Assembly: GCF_016741815.1 (NCBI RefSeq)
Contig: NZ_JAERRJ010000009.1
Coordinates: forward strand, 124,001 to 188,000
Reading direction: 5' to 3'
DNA length: 64,000 nt
From: Nocardia acididurans
GTDB lineage: Bacteria > Actinomycetota > Actinomycetes > Mycobacteriales > Mycobacteriaceae
Position 1 is the stretch's first letter, and every line of letters starts with the position of its first letter. Shown here piece by piece: positions 32,813-41,986 of the stretch. The position numbers and the translations under genes are program-made. The notes beneath the pieces are model-generated. The model was not told the origin of the DNA. It saw only the letters and a program-made list of their open reading frames with translations, and made no database searches.

Positions 32813-34360
32813 ATGAACCTGTCGAGACGTCAGCTGTTCCAGGCCGGCGGCGGGCTGACCCTCGCCGCACTGCTCGCGGCCTGCGGCGGCAACGACAACG
32901 GCGCTGTCACGGTCGTTTCCGGGCCACCCCGACCCGGCGGAACCCTGCGCGTGGGCGCGCTCGGGCGACCCGGGGCCATCGTCCGCGACCCGCACGGCTC
33001 ACAGGCCAACGAGAGCGACTACCTGATCCTCAGCCTGCAGTTCGACACCCTCACTGTGCCCGGCGCCGAGACCATCACCGCACCGCGACTGGCCACCGCC
33101 TGGCAGGGCTCCGAGGACCTGCGCACCTGGCGGTTCACCCTCGCCTCCGGCGCGACCTTCCACGACGGCAGGCCGGTCACCGCCGCCGACGTGGTGTACT
33201 CGCTGCGCCGCCTGCGCAATACGCCCGCGGGCGCGTCCCGCCTGCCCGGCATCCGCCCGGAGAACATCACCGCCGACGGCGCCGGCACCGTCGTGCTCGT
33301 CTCCGACTACCCGAATGCCGAACTGCCGCAACTGACCCGGCTCACCACCTTCGTGATCCCCGACGGCACCACCGACGCGGGGATCGAATCCGCCTCCGGC
33401 ACCGGCCCGTTCAAGCTCGACTGGTTTCGTGGCGGCAATGCCCGGCTGGTGCGCAACGAGAACTGGCACGGCGGCCAGGTGTATCTCGACGCCATCGAGG
33501 TCTCCATCTTCGAAAGCCCGCAGGCCATGGCCACCGCCCTGCTCGCCGGCCAGATCGACCTCGCCTCCAACGTGGGCGCGGTCGCCGCACGGACGGCCAA
33601 GAGCCGCAAGGACATCCAGACCATCCAGCGCAAGAACGACATGGCCATGCCGATCGTCATGCGCACCGCCGCGGGCAGCCCCTTCGCCGACGCCCGCGTC
33701 CGCGAGGCGCTGCGCCTGAGTGTCGACCGCCCGGCCATGGTGGCGCAGGTCCTCTCCGGCTACGGCACCATCGGCAACGACATCCTCGGCACCGGCGACC
33801 CGTCCTACGACCGCGCCATAACCCAGCGCACCCGCGACATCGCCAAGGCCAAAACCCTGCTCGCCGAAGCTGGTTTCGACACCGGCAAGACCTATCGCCT
33901 CTACACCACAGAGGACATCGCGGGCCTCGCCGAATCGGCCACCCTGTTCGCGACCCAGGTCCGCGAATCCGGCATCAGTATCGACGTCGTCAAACAGGAA
34001 TCCGGCACCTTCTGGGACAACACCTGGCAGAAAGCCGACCTCTACACCACCTATTGGGGCACCAACGACTCCGTCCTGTTCTTCGCCAGTAAGACCATGC
34101 TCTCCGACAGCGGCCAGAACGAATCCGCTTGGAACGACCCGGAATTCGACGCCGCCTACCGCGCCGCCGTAGCCACCGCCGACCCCGCCGCGCGCACCGA
34201 TCTCCTGCATCAGCTCCAGCGCATCCAACACACCCGCTCCGGCTACCTCCTGTGGGGCATGGCCGACGGCATAGACCTCGCCACCACTCCCGTCCAAGGC
34301 CTCCCCACCCTCCCCGGCTACGGCAGAGTCCAACTGGAACGCACATGGCTGGCGACCTGA
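32813..34360 (+). CDS. ABC importer substrate-binding lipoprotein (SBP_bac_5)
   Basis: The 515-residue protein is a family 5 (oligopeptide/nickel/heme type) extracellular binding protein. The N-terminus NLSRRQLFQAGGGLTLAALLAACGG holds a twin-arginine motif (SRRQLF) and a lipobox with Cys near residue 24, so it is likely exported folded and lipid-anchored. The mature part has GGTLRVGAL, WRFTLASGATFHDGRPVTAADVVYS near 107, and VREALRLSVDRPAMVAQV near 300, all family landmarks. ATG 32813 is chosen as the signal starts there. It leads a four-gene operon behind the iron box at 32759-32777. Ligand unknown; iron control suggests heme, a siderophore or a metal chelate. Confidence 0.88.
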   Translation: MNLSRRQLFQAGGGLTLAALLAACGGNDNGAVTVVSGPPRPGGTLRVGALGRPGAIVRDPHGSQANESDYLILSLQFDTLTVPGAETITAPRLATAWQGSEDLRTWRFTLASGATFHDGRPVTAADVVYSLRRLRNTPAGASRLPGIRPENITADGAGTVVLVSDYPNAELPQLTRLTTFVIPDGTTDAGIESASGTGPFKLDWFRGGNARLVRNENWHGGQVYLDAIEVSIFESPQAMATALLAGQIDLASNVGAVAARTAKSRKDIQTIQRKNDMAMPIVMRTAAGSPFADARVREALRLSVDRPAMVAQVLSGYGTIGNDILGTGDPSYDRAITQRTRDIAKAKTLLAEAGFDTGKTYRLYTTEDIAGLAESATLFATQVRESGISIDVVKQESGTFWDNTWQKADLYTTYWGTNDSVLFFASKTMLSDSGQNESAWNDPEFDAAYRAAVATADPAARTDLLHQLQRIQHTRSGYLLWGMADGIDLATTPVQGLPTLPGYGRVQLERTWLAT

Positions 34361-35550
34361 GGCCCGGCGATACCGCACCCGGACCCATTGAACCCGAACC
34401 GATTTCACCGGAATCGGGACTTGCGGCACCCGCGGGAACGGCGGCGGGCAAGGAGACTTCATCCGCATCCGCGTCGGCGAGCTCGACAACTCCGGCGGCC
34501 GTGCCGCGACGGGCGAACCCTTCTGCTGTGGCTCTGCCACCAGCGGAAGCCGGTGCGGGGCGCGGTATGTCGACCGAAACTTCGCCCGGATCGGCGCGGC
34601 GGCCGATGGAGTGGACGAGCGCTGTGCGGTTCGGATCCACCCTCGTGAAGCGTGCCCTGCTGCTGACGGCGCTGCTCGCGCTGATCTTCGTGGCCGTGGA
34701 TCTACTGCCAGGGGACGCGGCGGGGGCTGCCGCCGAGCGCGGCGAGAGCGCGGCGGACACCGCGCGTCGCCGCGCCGTGCTGGGCTTGGATCGTCCTGTG
34801 CTGGAACGGTTCTGGGACTGGATCAGCGGACTACCGACCGGTGACCTCGGCACCTCCGCGCGCGGTGTTCCCGTTACCGAGCTGATCTCCGGTCCCTTCC
34901 CGAACACCCTGCTGCTGGGCGGAATCGCACTCCTGCTGACCGCCGCCCTCGCCTTGACGCTCGGCTGCTGGGCGGCGCTGCGGCCGGGTGGTGCGGTTGA
35001 TCGCGTCATCTCCGGTCTGGCTACCGCGACGCTGGCCCTTCCGGAATTCGTTGTGGCCGTGGCACTCGCCGCGATTCTGTCGCTGTGGGCCGGTTGGCTC
35101 CCGGCCGTCACCCTCACCGACGCCACGGGCAGCCCCACTGACTGGAGCATGCTGGTGCTGCCGGTGCTGGCGCTCACCGTTCCCCAAACCGGGTGGAACA
35201 TCCGCATCGTGCGCGCCGCCCTGGCCGACGAGGCGCGCGAACCGCATGTCGAAGCCGCGGTGCTGGACGGCCTTGCGCCACAACGCATTCTGTTTCGCCA
35301 TGTGCTTCCGGGCGCTCTCCCGGCCGTGGTCACCGGTCTCGCCACCTCCACCGGCATGCTGCTCGGCGGGGCGGTCGTGGTCGAAACGGTGTTCAACTAC
35401 CCCGGTGTCGGCTCGGTCCTCGCCTCCGCCGTGGCCGATCGCGACGCCCCGCTGATCGCCGGTGTGGCCGCACTCACCGGTGCGGTGATCACCCTGCTCC
35501 TGCTGGCCGCCGACCTCGTCCGTGACGCACTGTCAGGAGTCCGCCGATGA
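34345..35550 (+). CDS. ABC importer permease 1 (DppB-like)
   Basis: The 401-residue protein has a long Pro/Ser/Ala-rich cytoplasmic N-terminus (about 90 residues), then six membrane segments with the permease EAA loop (EAAVLDGLAPQRILFRHVLPGALPAV near 307-332) and VFNYPGVGSVLASA near 352, the DppB/OppB signature. The ATG at 34345 overlaps the end of the binding-protein gene by 16 bases. A second ATG at 34567 (MSTETSPGSARRPMEW) is a realistic alternative that removes most of the extension; I cannot decide from the sequence. It ends overlapping the next permease by four bases. Confidence 0.8.
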   Translation: MAGDLRPGDTAPGPIEPEPISPESGLAAPAGTAAGKETSSASASASSTTPAAVPRRANPSAVALPPAEAGAGRGMSTETSPGSARRPMEWTSAVRFGSTLVKRALLLTALLALIFVAVDLLPGDAAGAAAERGESAADTARRRAVLGLDRPVLERFWDWISGLPTGDLGTSARGVPVTELISGPFPNTLLLGGIALLLTAALALTLGCWAALRPGGAVDRVISGLATATLALPEFVVAVALAAILSLWAGWLPAVTLTDATGSPTDWSMLVLPVLALTVPQTGWNIRIVRAALADEAREPHVEAAVLDGLAPQRILFRHVLPGALPAVVTGLATSTGMLLGGAVVVETVFNYPGVGSVLASAVADRDAPLIAGVAALTGAVITLLLLAADLVRDALSGVRR

Positions 35551-36470
35551 CCCCGGTTCCCGACCGGAGCGAGGCGTCGACTCCATCGCCCGCAAGGTCC
35601 ACGACTGGTGCCGGAACGGCTCAGCGGAGCGGAATCGGCTCGGCGGCAGGTGGATCCGGGCGTCGTCGCGTCGCCGCCGTGGTGCGGCTGCTGCCCGCAC
35701 TGCTGCTCGTCGGAGCGGCGCTGCTCGGTCCGTGGTTCGCTCCACATGCCGTCGATGTTCCGGTGACGGGGCCCTATGCGGAACCGAGTGCGGTGGCTCC
35801 GCTGGGCGGGGATCTGCTCGGGCGGGATGTGTTGAGCCGGGTGCTCGCGGGCGGGTGGGATCTGGTGGTTTCCGCACTGGTCGCGGCGGTTCTGGTCACC
35901 GGGCTCGCGGCGGTGCTCGGGGCGGCCGGGGCGTTGCGGCCCGGTTTCGGGCGTGTGCTGGATCGTGCCGCCGATCTGCTGATTCTGCTGCCCGCGGTGC
36001 TCGGTCTGCTGGTCGTCGCCATGGCGTGGCGGGATGGTGGCCGTCCCGCCATCGTCGTCGCCGCGGTGGTGCTGGGTGTGCCGTACGCGGTCCGTCTGGT
36101 GGCCGGGGCCGCCGCACCGGTGGCTGCCTCCGGATATGTGGAGGCCGCCGCGGCGGGCGGTGAACGCCTGGGCCACCTGATCTTCCGCGAGGTACTGCCG
36201 AACCTGCGCGCCACCCTGCTGGCCCTGTTCGGTCTGCGCTTCGTCGCCGCCGTCTACATCGTCGCCACGGCGGGCTTCCTCCAGATCGGCCCGCAACCGC
36301 CCGCCGCCGACTGGGCCCTCATGATTCGCGAGAACGGCCCCGGCATCATGCTCAACCCCTGGCCGGTCATCGCCCCGAGCATCCTCATCGGCTTGCTCGC
36401 CATGAGCGTCAACCTCGCCGCGTCGGCCCTCGCACCCCAGCTCGGCCGCAAGGCGGTGAGTCTTCGATGA
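35547..36470 (+). CDS. ABC importer permease 2 (DppC-like)
   Basis: The 307-residue protein is a DppC/OppC-type permease. It has the family block LGGDLLGRDVLSRVLAGGWD near 90-109, about six membrane helices, and an EAA loop (EAAAAGGERLGHLIFREVLPNLRAT near 196-220). The N-terminal 40 residues are Ser/Gly/Arg-rich. ATGA overlaps join it to permease 1 and to the ATPase gene, so the operon is translationally coupled. Confidence 0.88.
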   Translation: MTPVPDRSEASTPSPARSTTGAGTAQRSGIGSAAGGSGRRRVAAVVRLLPALLLVGAALLGPWFAPHAVDVPVTGPYAEPSAVAPLGGDLLGRDVLSRVLAGGWDLVVSALVAAVLVTGLAAVLGAAGALRPGFGRVLDRAADLLILLPAVLGLLVVAMAWRDGGRPAIVVAAVVLGVPYAVRLVAGAAAPVAASGYVEAAAAGGERLGHLIFREVLPNLRATLLALFGLRFVAAVYIVATAGFLQIGPQPPAADWALMIRENGPGIMLNPWPVIAPSILIGLLAMSVNLAASALAPQLGRKAVSLR

Positions 36471-38248
36471 GTGTCGGCCGGGCGCAGTCGGCGGCGATCC
36501 AGGTGGAGGGGCTCACCATCGCGGCCGAGGACGGTCGTCTTCTGCTGCGGGACACGACTTTTCGTGCCTTGGAGGGGAGGGTGCTCGCGCTCACGGGTGC
36601 ATCGGGAGCGGGCAAGACGACCCTGCTGCGGGCGGTGACGGGTTGGTTGCCGCCGGGGACGGTACGGACCGGCGGGCGGGTGCGGGTGCTGGGGGAGGAC
36701 GTGTTCGAGCTGGACGAACGCGGGGTGCGTGAACTACGGCGCAGGAGGATCGCCTACGTCGGACAGGATCCCGGTGCGGCGCTCAATCCGCGCATGCGGG
36801 TGCGGTCCCTCGTTCGCGAGCTCACGAACGAAAAGACCGATCCGGCAGTACTTCTCGCCGACGTTCGGCTTCCATCCGACGCAAGCCTTCTCGCGGCCCG
36901 GCCACGCGGGCTCTCCGGCGGCCAGCAGCGGCGCGTGGCCATCGCCCGCGCCCTGGCCCGCCGCCCCGAGGTGCTGCTGCTCGACGAACCGACGGCCGGG
37001 CTGCATCCCGGCCTCCGGGACGAGATCGGCGACCTGCTGCTCGAACTCGCCCGCGCCCGTGGACTCGCCGTCGTATTGGCCTGTCACGACCTCGAACTCG
37101 TTGAGCGCATCGCGGATGACGTAGTGCACCTGACACCTTCGCGGGTGCCGGTCGGCACCGCCGGGCCGCAGGAGCGCCGCCCCCGGACCGGTGAAGCGTG
37201 CGTCGCACCCAACGGCACCGCCGGGCCACAGGAGCACCGCTCCCGGACCGGTGAAGCGTGCGTCGCACCCATCGGTACTGCCAGGCCGCAGGAGCGCCGT
37301 CTTCGGACCGGCGAAGCAGGGGTCGCACCCATCGGCCGCCTCATCACCCCGGCCGAACCTTCCGACGCGCCCACGATCGAAGTGGCCCCCTCCTCTGAAG
37401 GCGCTCAGAGCACCCCCGCCAGCGGTGGCGCGGACTCCGGTGACAGCACGCACCCCACGGAGAGCGCGGGGGCCGGATTCGATACGCGACAGCCTGTTCT
37501 CGCGGTACGCGGACTGTATGCGCGGTTCGCGGACAGCGGCGTCGAGGTGCTGCGGGATATCGCGCTCGCGGTGGGGACCGCCGAAGCCGTGGGGATCGTC
37601 GGGCCTTCCGGATCGGGGAAGACGACTCTGGCGCGGGTCATCGTGGGGTTGCAGCCGGCGGAGCGTGGAGTGGTGGTGCTCGACGGGGCGGAGCTGCGGG
37701 GCGAGTCGCGACGACGGAGCCGGGAGGAGCGGCGACGGGTGCAGCTGGTGCCGCAGAATCCGTTGGGCGCGTTGAATCCGAGCCGGACCGTCGGGGCGAC
37801 GCTCGCCCGGCCGTTGCGGCTGCACCGCCGGTGTGCACGGGGCGAGACCGCCGCACGGGTGACGGAGCTGCTGGCGGCCGTGCATCTGGAACCCGGCTTC
37901 GCGCAGCGGTTTCCGCACGAGTTGTCGGGTGGGCAGCGGCAGCGGGTGGCCATCGCGCGGGCGCTGGCGGCAGAGCCCGATGTGCTGATCTGTGACGAGG
38001 TGACCTCGGCCCTGGACGGGCCGACCGCCGACGCGATCATGGATCTGCTCGCGGAGCTGCGGGAGCTGCACCGGCTGGCGCTGGTGGTGATCGCACACGA
38101 TCTGCCGCTCATCGCCGACCGCACCGATACCGTGGCGGTGCTCGATTCCGGTCGAGTGGTCGAATTCGGCGGCACCGCCGAGGTTTTCGCGGATCCGGCA
38201 CACGAGGTGACGCGGGCGCTACTGTCCCGTGCGCCGGTCACCGCCTGA
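36467..38248 (+). CDS. ABC importer fused double ATPase (DppD/DppF in one chain)
   Basis: The 593-residue protein holds two ABC ATPase domains. Domain 1 has GASGAGKTTLL near 44, LSGGQQRRVAIARAL near 146 and LLLDEPTAGL. Domain 2 has GPSGSGKTTLARV near 382, LSGGQRQRVAIARAL near 486 and LICDEVTSALD. Both look active. The linker (about 225-345) contains three 20-residue repeats of the type GTAGPQERRPRTGEACVAP, encoded by a 60-bp minisatellite at 37152-37331, then a Ser/Thr/Pro-rich stretch. Fused dipeptide ATPases are known in mycobacteria (DppD, OppD), but this repeated linker is unusual. Confidence 0.9.
   Translation: MSVGRAQSAAIQVEGLTIAAEDGRLLLRDTTFRALEGRVLALTGASGAGKTTLLRAVTGWLPPGTVRTGGRVRVLGEDVFELDERGVRELRRRRIAYVGQDPGAALNPRMRVRSLVRELTNEKTDPAVLLADVRLPSDASLLAARPRGLSGGQQRRVAIARALARRPEVLLLDEPTAGLHPGLRDEIGDLLLELARARGLAVVLACHDLELVERIADDVVHLTPSRVPVGTAGPQERRPRTGEACVAPNGTAGPQEHRSRTGEACVAPIGTARPQERRLRTGEAGVAPIGRLITPAEPSDAPTIEVAPSSEGAQSTPASGGADSGDSTHPTESAGAGFDTRQPVLAVRGLYARFADSGVEVLRDIALAVGTAEAVGIVGPSGSGKTTLARVIVGLQPAERGVVVLDGAELRGESRRRSREERRRVQLVPQNPLGALNPSRTVGATLARPLRLHRRCARGETAARVTELLAAVHLEPGFAQRFPHELSGGQRQRVAIARALAAEPDVLICDEVTSALDGPTADAIMDLLAELRELHRLALVVIAHDLPLIADRTDTVAVLDSGRVVEFGGTAEVFADPAHEVTRALLSRAPVTA
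37152..37331 (+). repeat. Three tandem 60-bp repeats inside the ABC ATPase gene
   Basis: Copies at 37152-37211, 37212-37271 and 37272-37331 align without gaps and keep the reading frame. Each encodes 20 residues around GTAGPQE-R-RTGEACVAP. Copies 1 and 2 differ by only a few bases; copy 3 has drifted more. The unit length is a multiple of three, so copy number can change without breaking the protein. Confidence 0.9.
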
Positions 38249-38266
38249 CCGGGAAGCGACTACCGC

Positions 38267-39019
38267 CTAGCTGAACGGTGACTTCGGCCGCTCCTGGAGT
38301 TCGCCGTCGATATAGATGTCGACCTTCTCGTTGTAGAAGCAGGCCATACCCGCAATCTTCTGGCTCTCCGGCAGCGGCGTCCGGTATGTCCAGACAATGT
38401 CCGGATACTCGTTCTCGCCGACCCGCACGCTCCAGTACGCGGCCTTTCCCTTGTAGGGGCACTGGGATTCGGTGGTCGAGGGTCGCAGCAGGTCCATGCG
38501 CACATCGGTCAGCGGCAGGTAATACCGTGCGGGCAGGCCGGTTTCGAACAGGATGCTGGGGCGGCGCGAGTCCGCGACGGTGACGCCGTCGACCTCCACG
38601 CGAATGTGGCGGGAACTGGCCAGGATGTCGACCCGGCTGTACGGGTCGCGCGGGTGCACGTAGATGGGTTCGTCCTCCTCGAACCACTGGTCCATGGCAT
38701 CGAATTCGATGCGCACCAGATCCCGGAGTTCGCTGACGGGCGAGTCGAGGAAGCGCACCGCGGCCCCGAACGCGGTCGAATTGTCGACCAGCACATCGAA
38801 TTCCGTGCCGTCGCCGCGCGAACTGGAGCGGTGCGTCTTTCCGGACGGTTCGAGTTTGGCGGTGAGATCCGCGGCGGGGAGGTAATACGTGGGGAAGTAG
38901 GGATGCTCCCAGACCAGGACCGGCCGGGTGGTGTCGGCGACCAGATGGCCGCCCAGGTAGGTGCGAACCCGCTTGGCGCAGGATTCGACGCGGACGGTAG
39001 CGGGCTTCGTCTCGCTCAT
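38267..39019 (-). CDS. DUF427-domain protein (two tandem domains)
   Basis: The 250-residue protein contains two DUF427 units. The first starts VRVESCAKRVRTYLGGHLVADTTRPVLVWEHPYFPTYYLPAAD, and the second starts HIRVEVDGVTVADSRRPSILFETGLPARYYLPLTDV. The C-terminal block CPYKGKAAYWSVRVGENEYPDIVWTYRTPLPE is the DUF427 signature. The family has a compact beta fold and no known function. The gene converges on the ABC operon and is divergent from the permease at 39141. Confidence 0.88.
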   Translation of the reverse strand: MSETKPATVRVESCAKRVRTYLGGHLVADTTRPVLVWEHPYFPTYYLPAADLTAKLEPSGKTHRSSSRGDGTEFDVLVDNSTAFGAAVRFLDSPVSELRDLVRIEFDAMDQWFEEDEPIYVHPRDPYSRVDILASSRHIRVEVDGVTVADSRRPSILFETGLPARYYLPLTDVRMDLLRPSTTESQCPYKGKAAYWSVRVGENEYPDIVWTYRTPLPESQKIAGMACFYNEKVDIYIDGELQERPKSPFS

Positions 39020-39140
39020 ACCCTCCGACGGTACGCCGGGGTCTCGCGACCCAGATCACACCTCGGTTTTTGGGCGCATGACCAGGACCGTTATGGTGTT
39101 GGCGCAACATTGTGGCAAACAGTGAGGAAGTGGCTGTCAG

Positions 39141-40559
39141 ATGCCGGACGAGAACGTCCAGACACAGGACGGGGACGTCGCCGCGCACCAGGGTCTCCGG
39201 ACCGGACTGCGCCGCCGTCATATGACGATGATCGCCATCGGCGGTGCGATCGGCGCGGGACTCTTCGTCGGCAGCGGCTCGGTCATCCAGACCGCCGGAC
39301 CCGCCGCGATCCTCTCCTACGCCGCCGCCGGACTCCTCGTGCTGTGCGTGCTGCGTGCCCTCGGCGAGATGGTCGTCGCCCGCCCGGTCGCGGGCTCGCT
39401 GGCCGAATACGCGCGCATGTCCATGGGCCCGTTCGCCGGATTCCTGGTCGGCTGGCTCTACTGGTACCTGTACGTGGTGCTCGTCGGCGCGGAAGCCGTT
39501 GCGGGAGCGGCGATCCTGGGCCAGTGGATCGACCTCGACCAGTGGGTCCTGTCCGCCGGCCTGCTCATCGTCATGACCGCCGTGAACCTGATCTCGGTCA
39601 AATCCTTCGGTGAGTTCGAATTCTGGTTCGCCTCCATCAAGGTCGTGGCCATCGTGCTGTTCCTGGTGGTCGGCATCGCCTGGGTGACCGGCCTGTGGCC
39701 CGACTCCGAACCCGGCTTCCACAACCTGACCGCCTTCGGCGGCTTCGCCCCCAATGGCGTGAGCGGCATCTTCTCGGCCATCGTGGTGGTCATGTTCGCC
39801 TTCGGCGGCACCGAGATCGTCAGCATGGCCGCCGCCGAATCCAAGGAGCCCGGCCGCGAGGTGGCCCGCGCCACCAACAACGTGCTGTGGCGCGTCGGCA
39901 TCTTCTACGTGGCCTCGATCTTCCTGGTCGTCACCATCCTGCCGTGGAATGACGCCAAGGTCCTGACCAGCCCGTTCGTCAGCACCCTGGACCGCATCGG
40001 CATCCCGGCGGCGGGCACGATCATGCAGGTGGTCATCCTGACCGCGGTGCTGTCGGTGCTGAACTCGGCCATCTACGTCTCCTCCCGCATGCTCTACGTG
40101 CTCACCCGCGACGGCGACGCGCCCGCCTCCCTGGTGAAGCTGAACAAGCGCGGCGTCCCGGCGCGCGCGGTCCTGCTCGGCACGGTCGCCGCCTGGGGCG
40201 CGGTCATCGCCTCCTACATCTCCCCGGACAAGGTCTTCACCTTCCTGGTGAACTCCATCGGCGTGATCCTGGCCTTCGTCTACGTGGCCATCATGTTCTC
40301 CCAGCTGCGCCTGCGCTCCCGCCTGCGCCGCGAGGACCCGTCCGCCCTGACCTACCGCATGTGGGGCTACCCGTACCTGTCCTGGCTGGTCGTCGTAGCC
40401 ATCGGCGTCGTCTTCGTCGCCATGGCCCGCAACCCCGACCAGCGCAACCAACTGATCGCCTCCACGGTGAGCCTGCTCTTCGTAGCGGCCCTGTACCCCC
40501 TGCGCGCCAAGTTCGGCCGCAAGCCCCCGGTACGTGAGGTCGAGATCCTGCACCACTGA
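39141..40559 (+). CDS. Amino-acid permease of the APC superfamily
   Basis: The 472-residue membrane protein belongs to the AAT family (GabP/AnsP/ProY type). It opens with RTGLRRRHMTMIAIGGAIGAGLFVGSG, the family's substrate-binding helix 1 signature, and has about twelve membrane segments. AFGGTEIVSMAAAESKEPGREV near 215-236 is another family mark, as is NSAIYVSSRMLYVLTRDGDAP near 308. The exact amino acid cannot be read. The gene stands alone, with a convergent terminator hairpin (40713-40751) between it and fadE33. Confidence 0.9.
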   Translation: MPDENVQTQDGDVAAHQGLRTGLRRRHMTMIAIGGAIGAGLFVGSGSVIQTAGPAAILSYAAAGLLVLCVLRALGEMVVARPVAGSLAEYARMSMGPFAGFLVGWLYWYLYVVLVGAEAVAGAAILGQWIDLDQWVLSAGLLIVMTAVNLISVKSFGEFEFWFASIKVVAIVLFLVVGIAWVTGLWPDSEPGFHNLTAFGGFAPNGVSGIFSAIVVVMFAFGGTEIVSMAAAESKEPGREVARATNNVLWRVGIFYVASIFLVVTILPWNDAKVLTSPFVSTLDRIGIPAAGTIMQVVILTAVLSVLNSAIYVSSRMLYVLTRDGDAPASLVKLNKRGVPARAVLLGTVAAWGAVIASYISPDKVFTFLVNSIGVILAFVYVAIMFSQLRLRSRLRREDPSALTYRMWGYPYLSWLVVVAIGVVFVAMARNPDQRNQLIASTVSLLFVAALYPLRAKFGRKPPVREVEILHH

Positions 40560-40712
40560 CCCGAATACCACTGCGCCACACCACAGCTCGCACCGAACCA
40601 GGCGATTCCGGACCCCATGCTGATCTGGACTTGCTCGACCGGTGGTTGAGTCGATCGATCATGGTCGGCACCGCGGCTGAGTTGCTGGAGGGCGGCGAAA
40701 TGCCACTCAACG

Positions 40713-40751
40713 CCGAGCGGTCCGCGCACGGTGAGTGCGCGGACCGCTCGG
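40713..40751. terminator. Hairpin between the permease and fadE33-like gene
   Basis: A perfect 17-bp stem (40713-40729 with 40735-40751) with a five-base loop lies 20 bases past the fadE33-like stop on the minus strand. It likely ends the long fadD3-to-fadE33 operon. Confidence 0.88.
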
Positions 40752-40770
40752 TTGCAGGGGAAACGGAGTT

Positions 40771-41814
40771 CTAGGCCGGTCGTGCCAGCGGGTGTGCGGG
40801 GGTGCCGAACAGTTGTGCGTCGCCGTGGGCGCGCTTGAAGAACAGATGCGCGTCGTGCTCCCAGGTGATGGCGATACCGCCGTGCATCTGCACAGTCTCC
40901 GACACCACCGAGTTCAGTGTGGCGATGGCGTGCAGTCGCGCGGCGGCGATGTCGACCGCCTCGGCGGACCCGTCGGCCAGACCCGAAACAGCCAGGTACA
41001 CCAGCGAACGCGCCGACTCCACCAGTACGTACATATCCGCCATGCGATGCTTCAACGCCTGGAAGCTGCCGATGGGCCGCCCGAACTGCACGCGGGACTT
41101 GCTGTACTCCACGGTCATGTCCAAGCACCGCTCGGCCGCGCCGAGCTGCTCGGCAGCCACTGCGGCCCAGGCGATTTCCCGCAACCGGGCGATATCGACC
41201 GGACCGAGCGCGCGAGCCTCGACCGACGCGAAGTCGATCGTGGTCAGGCGACGAGTCGGATCCATGGGCGGCACGGCGGTCCGGGTAACGCCCTCGGCAT
41301 TTCCGTCGACCTCGAACAGGCCGTCGGCGGTCACCACGAGCAGAGTGTCGGCATAGGTGCCGTCGAGCACGTAATGCGCCGTCCCGGAAAGCTTTCCGCC
41401 GTCCGCACGGACCCCGAACGAATCCCAGCCGCTCGCCCCGGCCCAGCACACCGCGAGCGTGCGCGCACCCTCTGCGACCTCGGGCAGCAGCCGCGCACTC
41501 GCCTCGGCGTTCCCGGCCAGCAGCACCGCCTGCACACCCAGCACGGCGGACCCGAGCATCGGCGGCGAGGCAAGCGTGCGCCCCAATTCCTCGACCACGA
41601 GCAGGGATTCGACCAGTCCGACGCCCACGCCCCCGAATTCCTCCGGAATGGCGAGCGCCGCAACCCCGACCTGCTCGCACAGCAGCGTCCACAACTGCTC
41701 GTCGTACCCGCGCTCACCCTCGAGCCCGCGCCGCATGGCCGCACTGTCCCCGTGCTTGGCCAGCACGGCGCGGACGGTGCTGGCGAGTTCCTGCTGTTCG
41801 GCGGTGATGGTCAT
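40771..41814 (-). CDS. fadE33: Acyl-CoA dehydrogenase subunit, FadE33-like
   Basis: The 347-residue protein is an acyl-CoA dehydrogenase-type subunit. It has ALAIPEEFGGVGVGLVESLLVVEELG near 45-70, the FAD-site-like VEYSKSRVQFGRPIGSFQALKHRMADM near 235, and MHGGIAITWEHDAHLFFKRAHGD near 312-334 with a Glu that serves as base in many members. ATG 41814 is chosen; the in-frame sequence upstream looks non-coding. It is the last of three fadE genes in the order fadE31-fadE32-fadE33 seen in M. tuberculosis (Rv3562-Rv3564), which work on CoA esters from the last two steroid rings. Confidence 0.85.
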   Translation of the reverse strand: MTITAEQQELASTVRAVLAKHGDSAAMRRGLEGERGYDEQLWTLLCEQVGVAALAIPEEFGGVGVGLVESLLVVEELGRTLASPPMLGSAVLGVQAVLLAGNAEASARLLPEVAEGARTLAVCWAGASGWDSFGVRADGGKLSGTAHYVLDGTYADTLLVVTADGLFEVDGNAEGVTRTAVPPMDPTRRLTTIDFASVEARALGPVDIARLREIAWAAVAAEQLGAAERCLDMTVEYSKSRVQFGRPIGSFQALKHRMADMYVLVESARSLVYLAVSGLADGSAEAVDIAAARLHAIATLNSVVSETVQMHGGIAITWEHDAHLFFKRAHGDAQLFGTPAHPLARPA

Positions 41815-41986
41815 GCGTCGGCTCCGATGAGGTCGAAGTGCAGCGTGCTCGCGGGGCGAGACGGATGCGAGGTTTCGGAATGGTTGTGGTGGCGGGCCGA
41901 AGCCGGCCGCCCGCACGCAGCGCCACCGCTCGGACCGGTGAATTCGGTGAGCCGGGCGGTGATACTCCGGAAGCGGGCGGGCCGGA

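Noticed and set aside
32710..34092. Arg/His-rich 460-codon frame on the plus strand
   Set aside because: It overlaps the substrate-binding protein in another frame; Arg/His/Pro-rich text is the usual shadow of a GC-rich gene.
38238..40571. Open frame of 777 codons on the minus strand
   Set aside because: It is opposite the amino-acid permease and then runs through the DUF427 gene in a wrong frame. The predicted peptide is Asp/Gly/His-rich, a shadow pattern.
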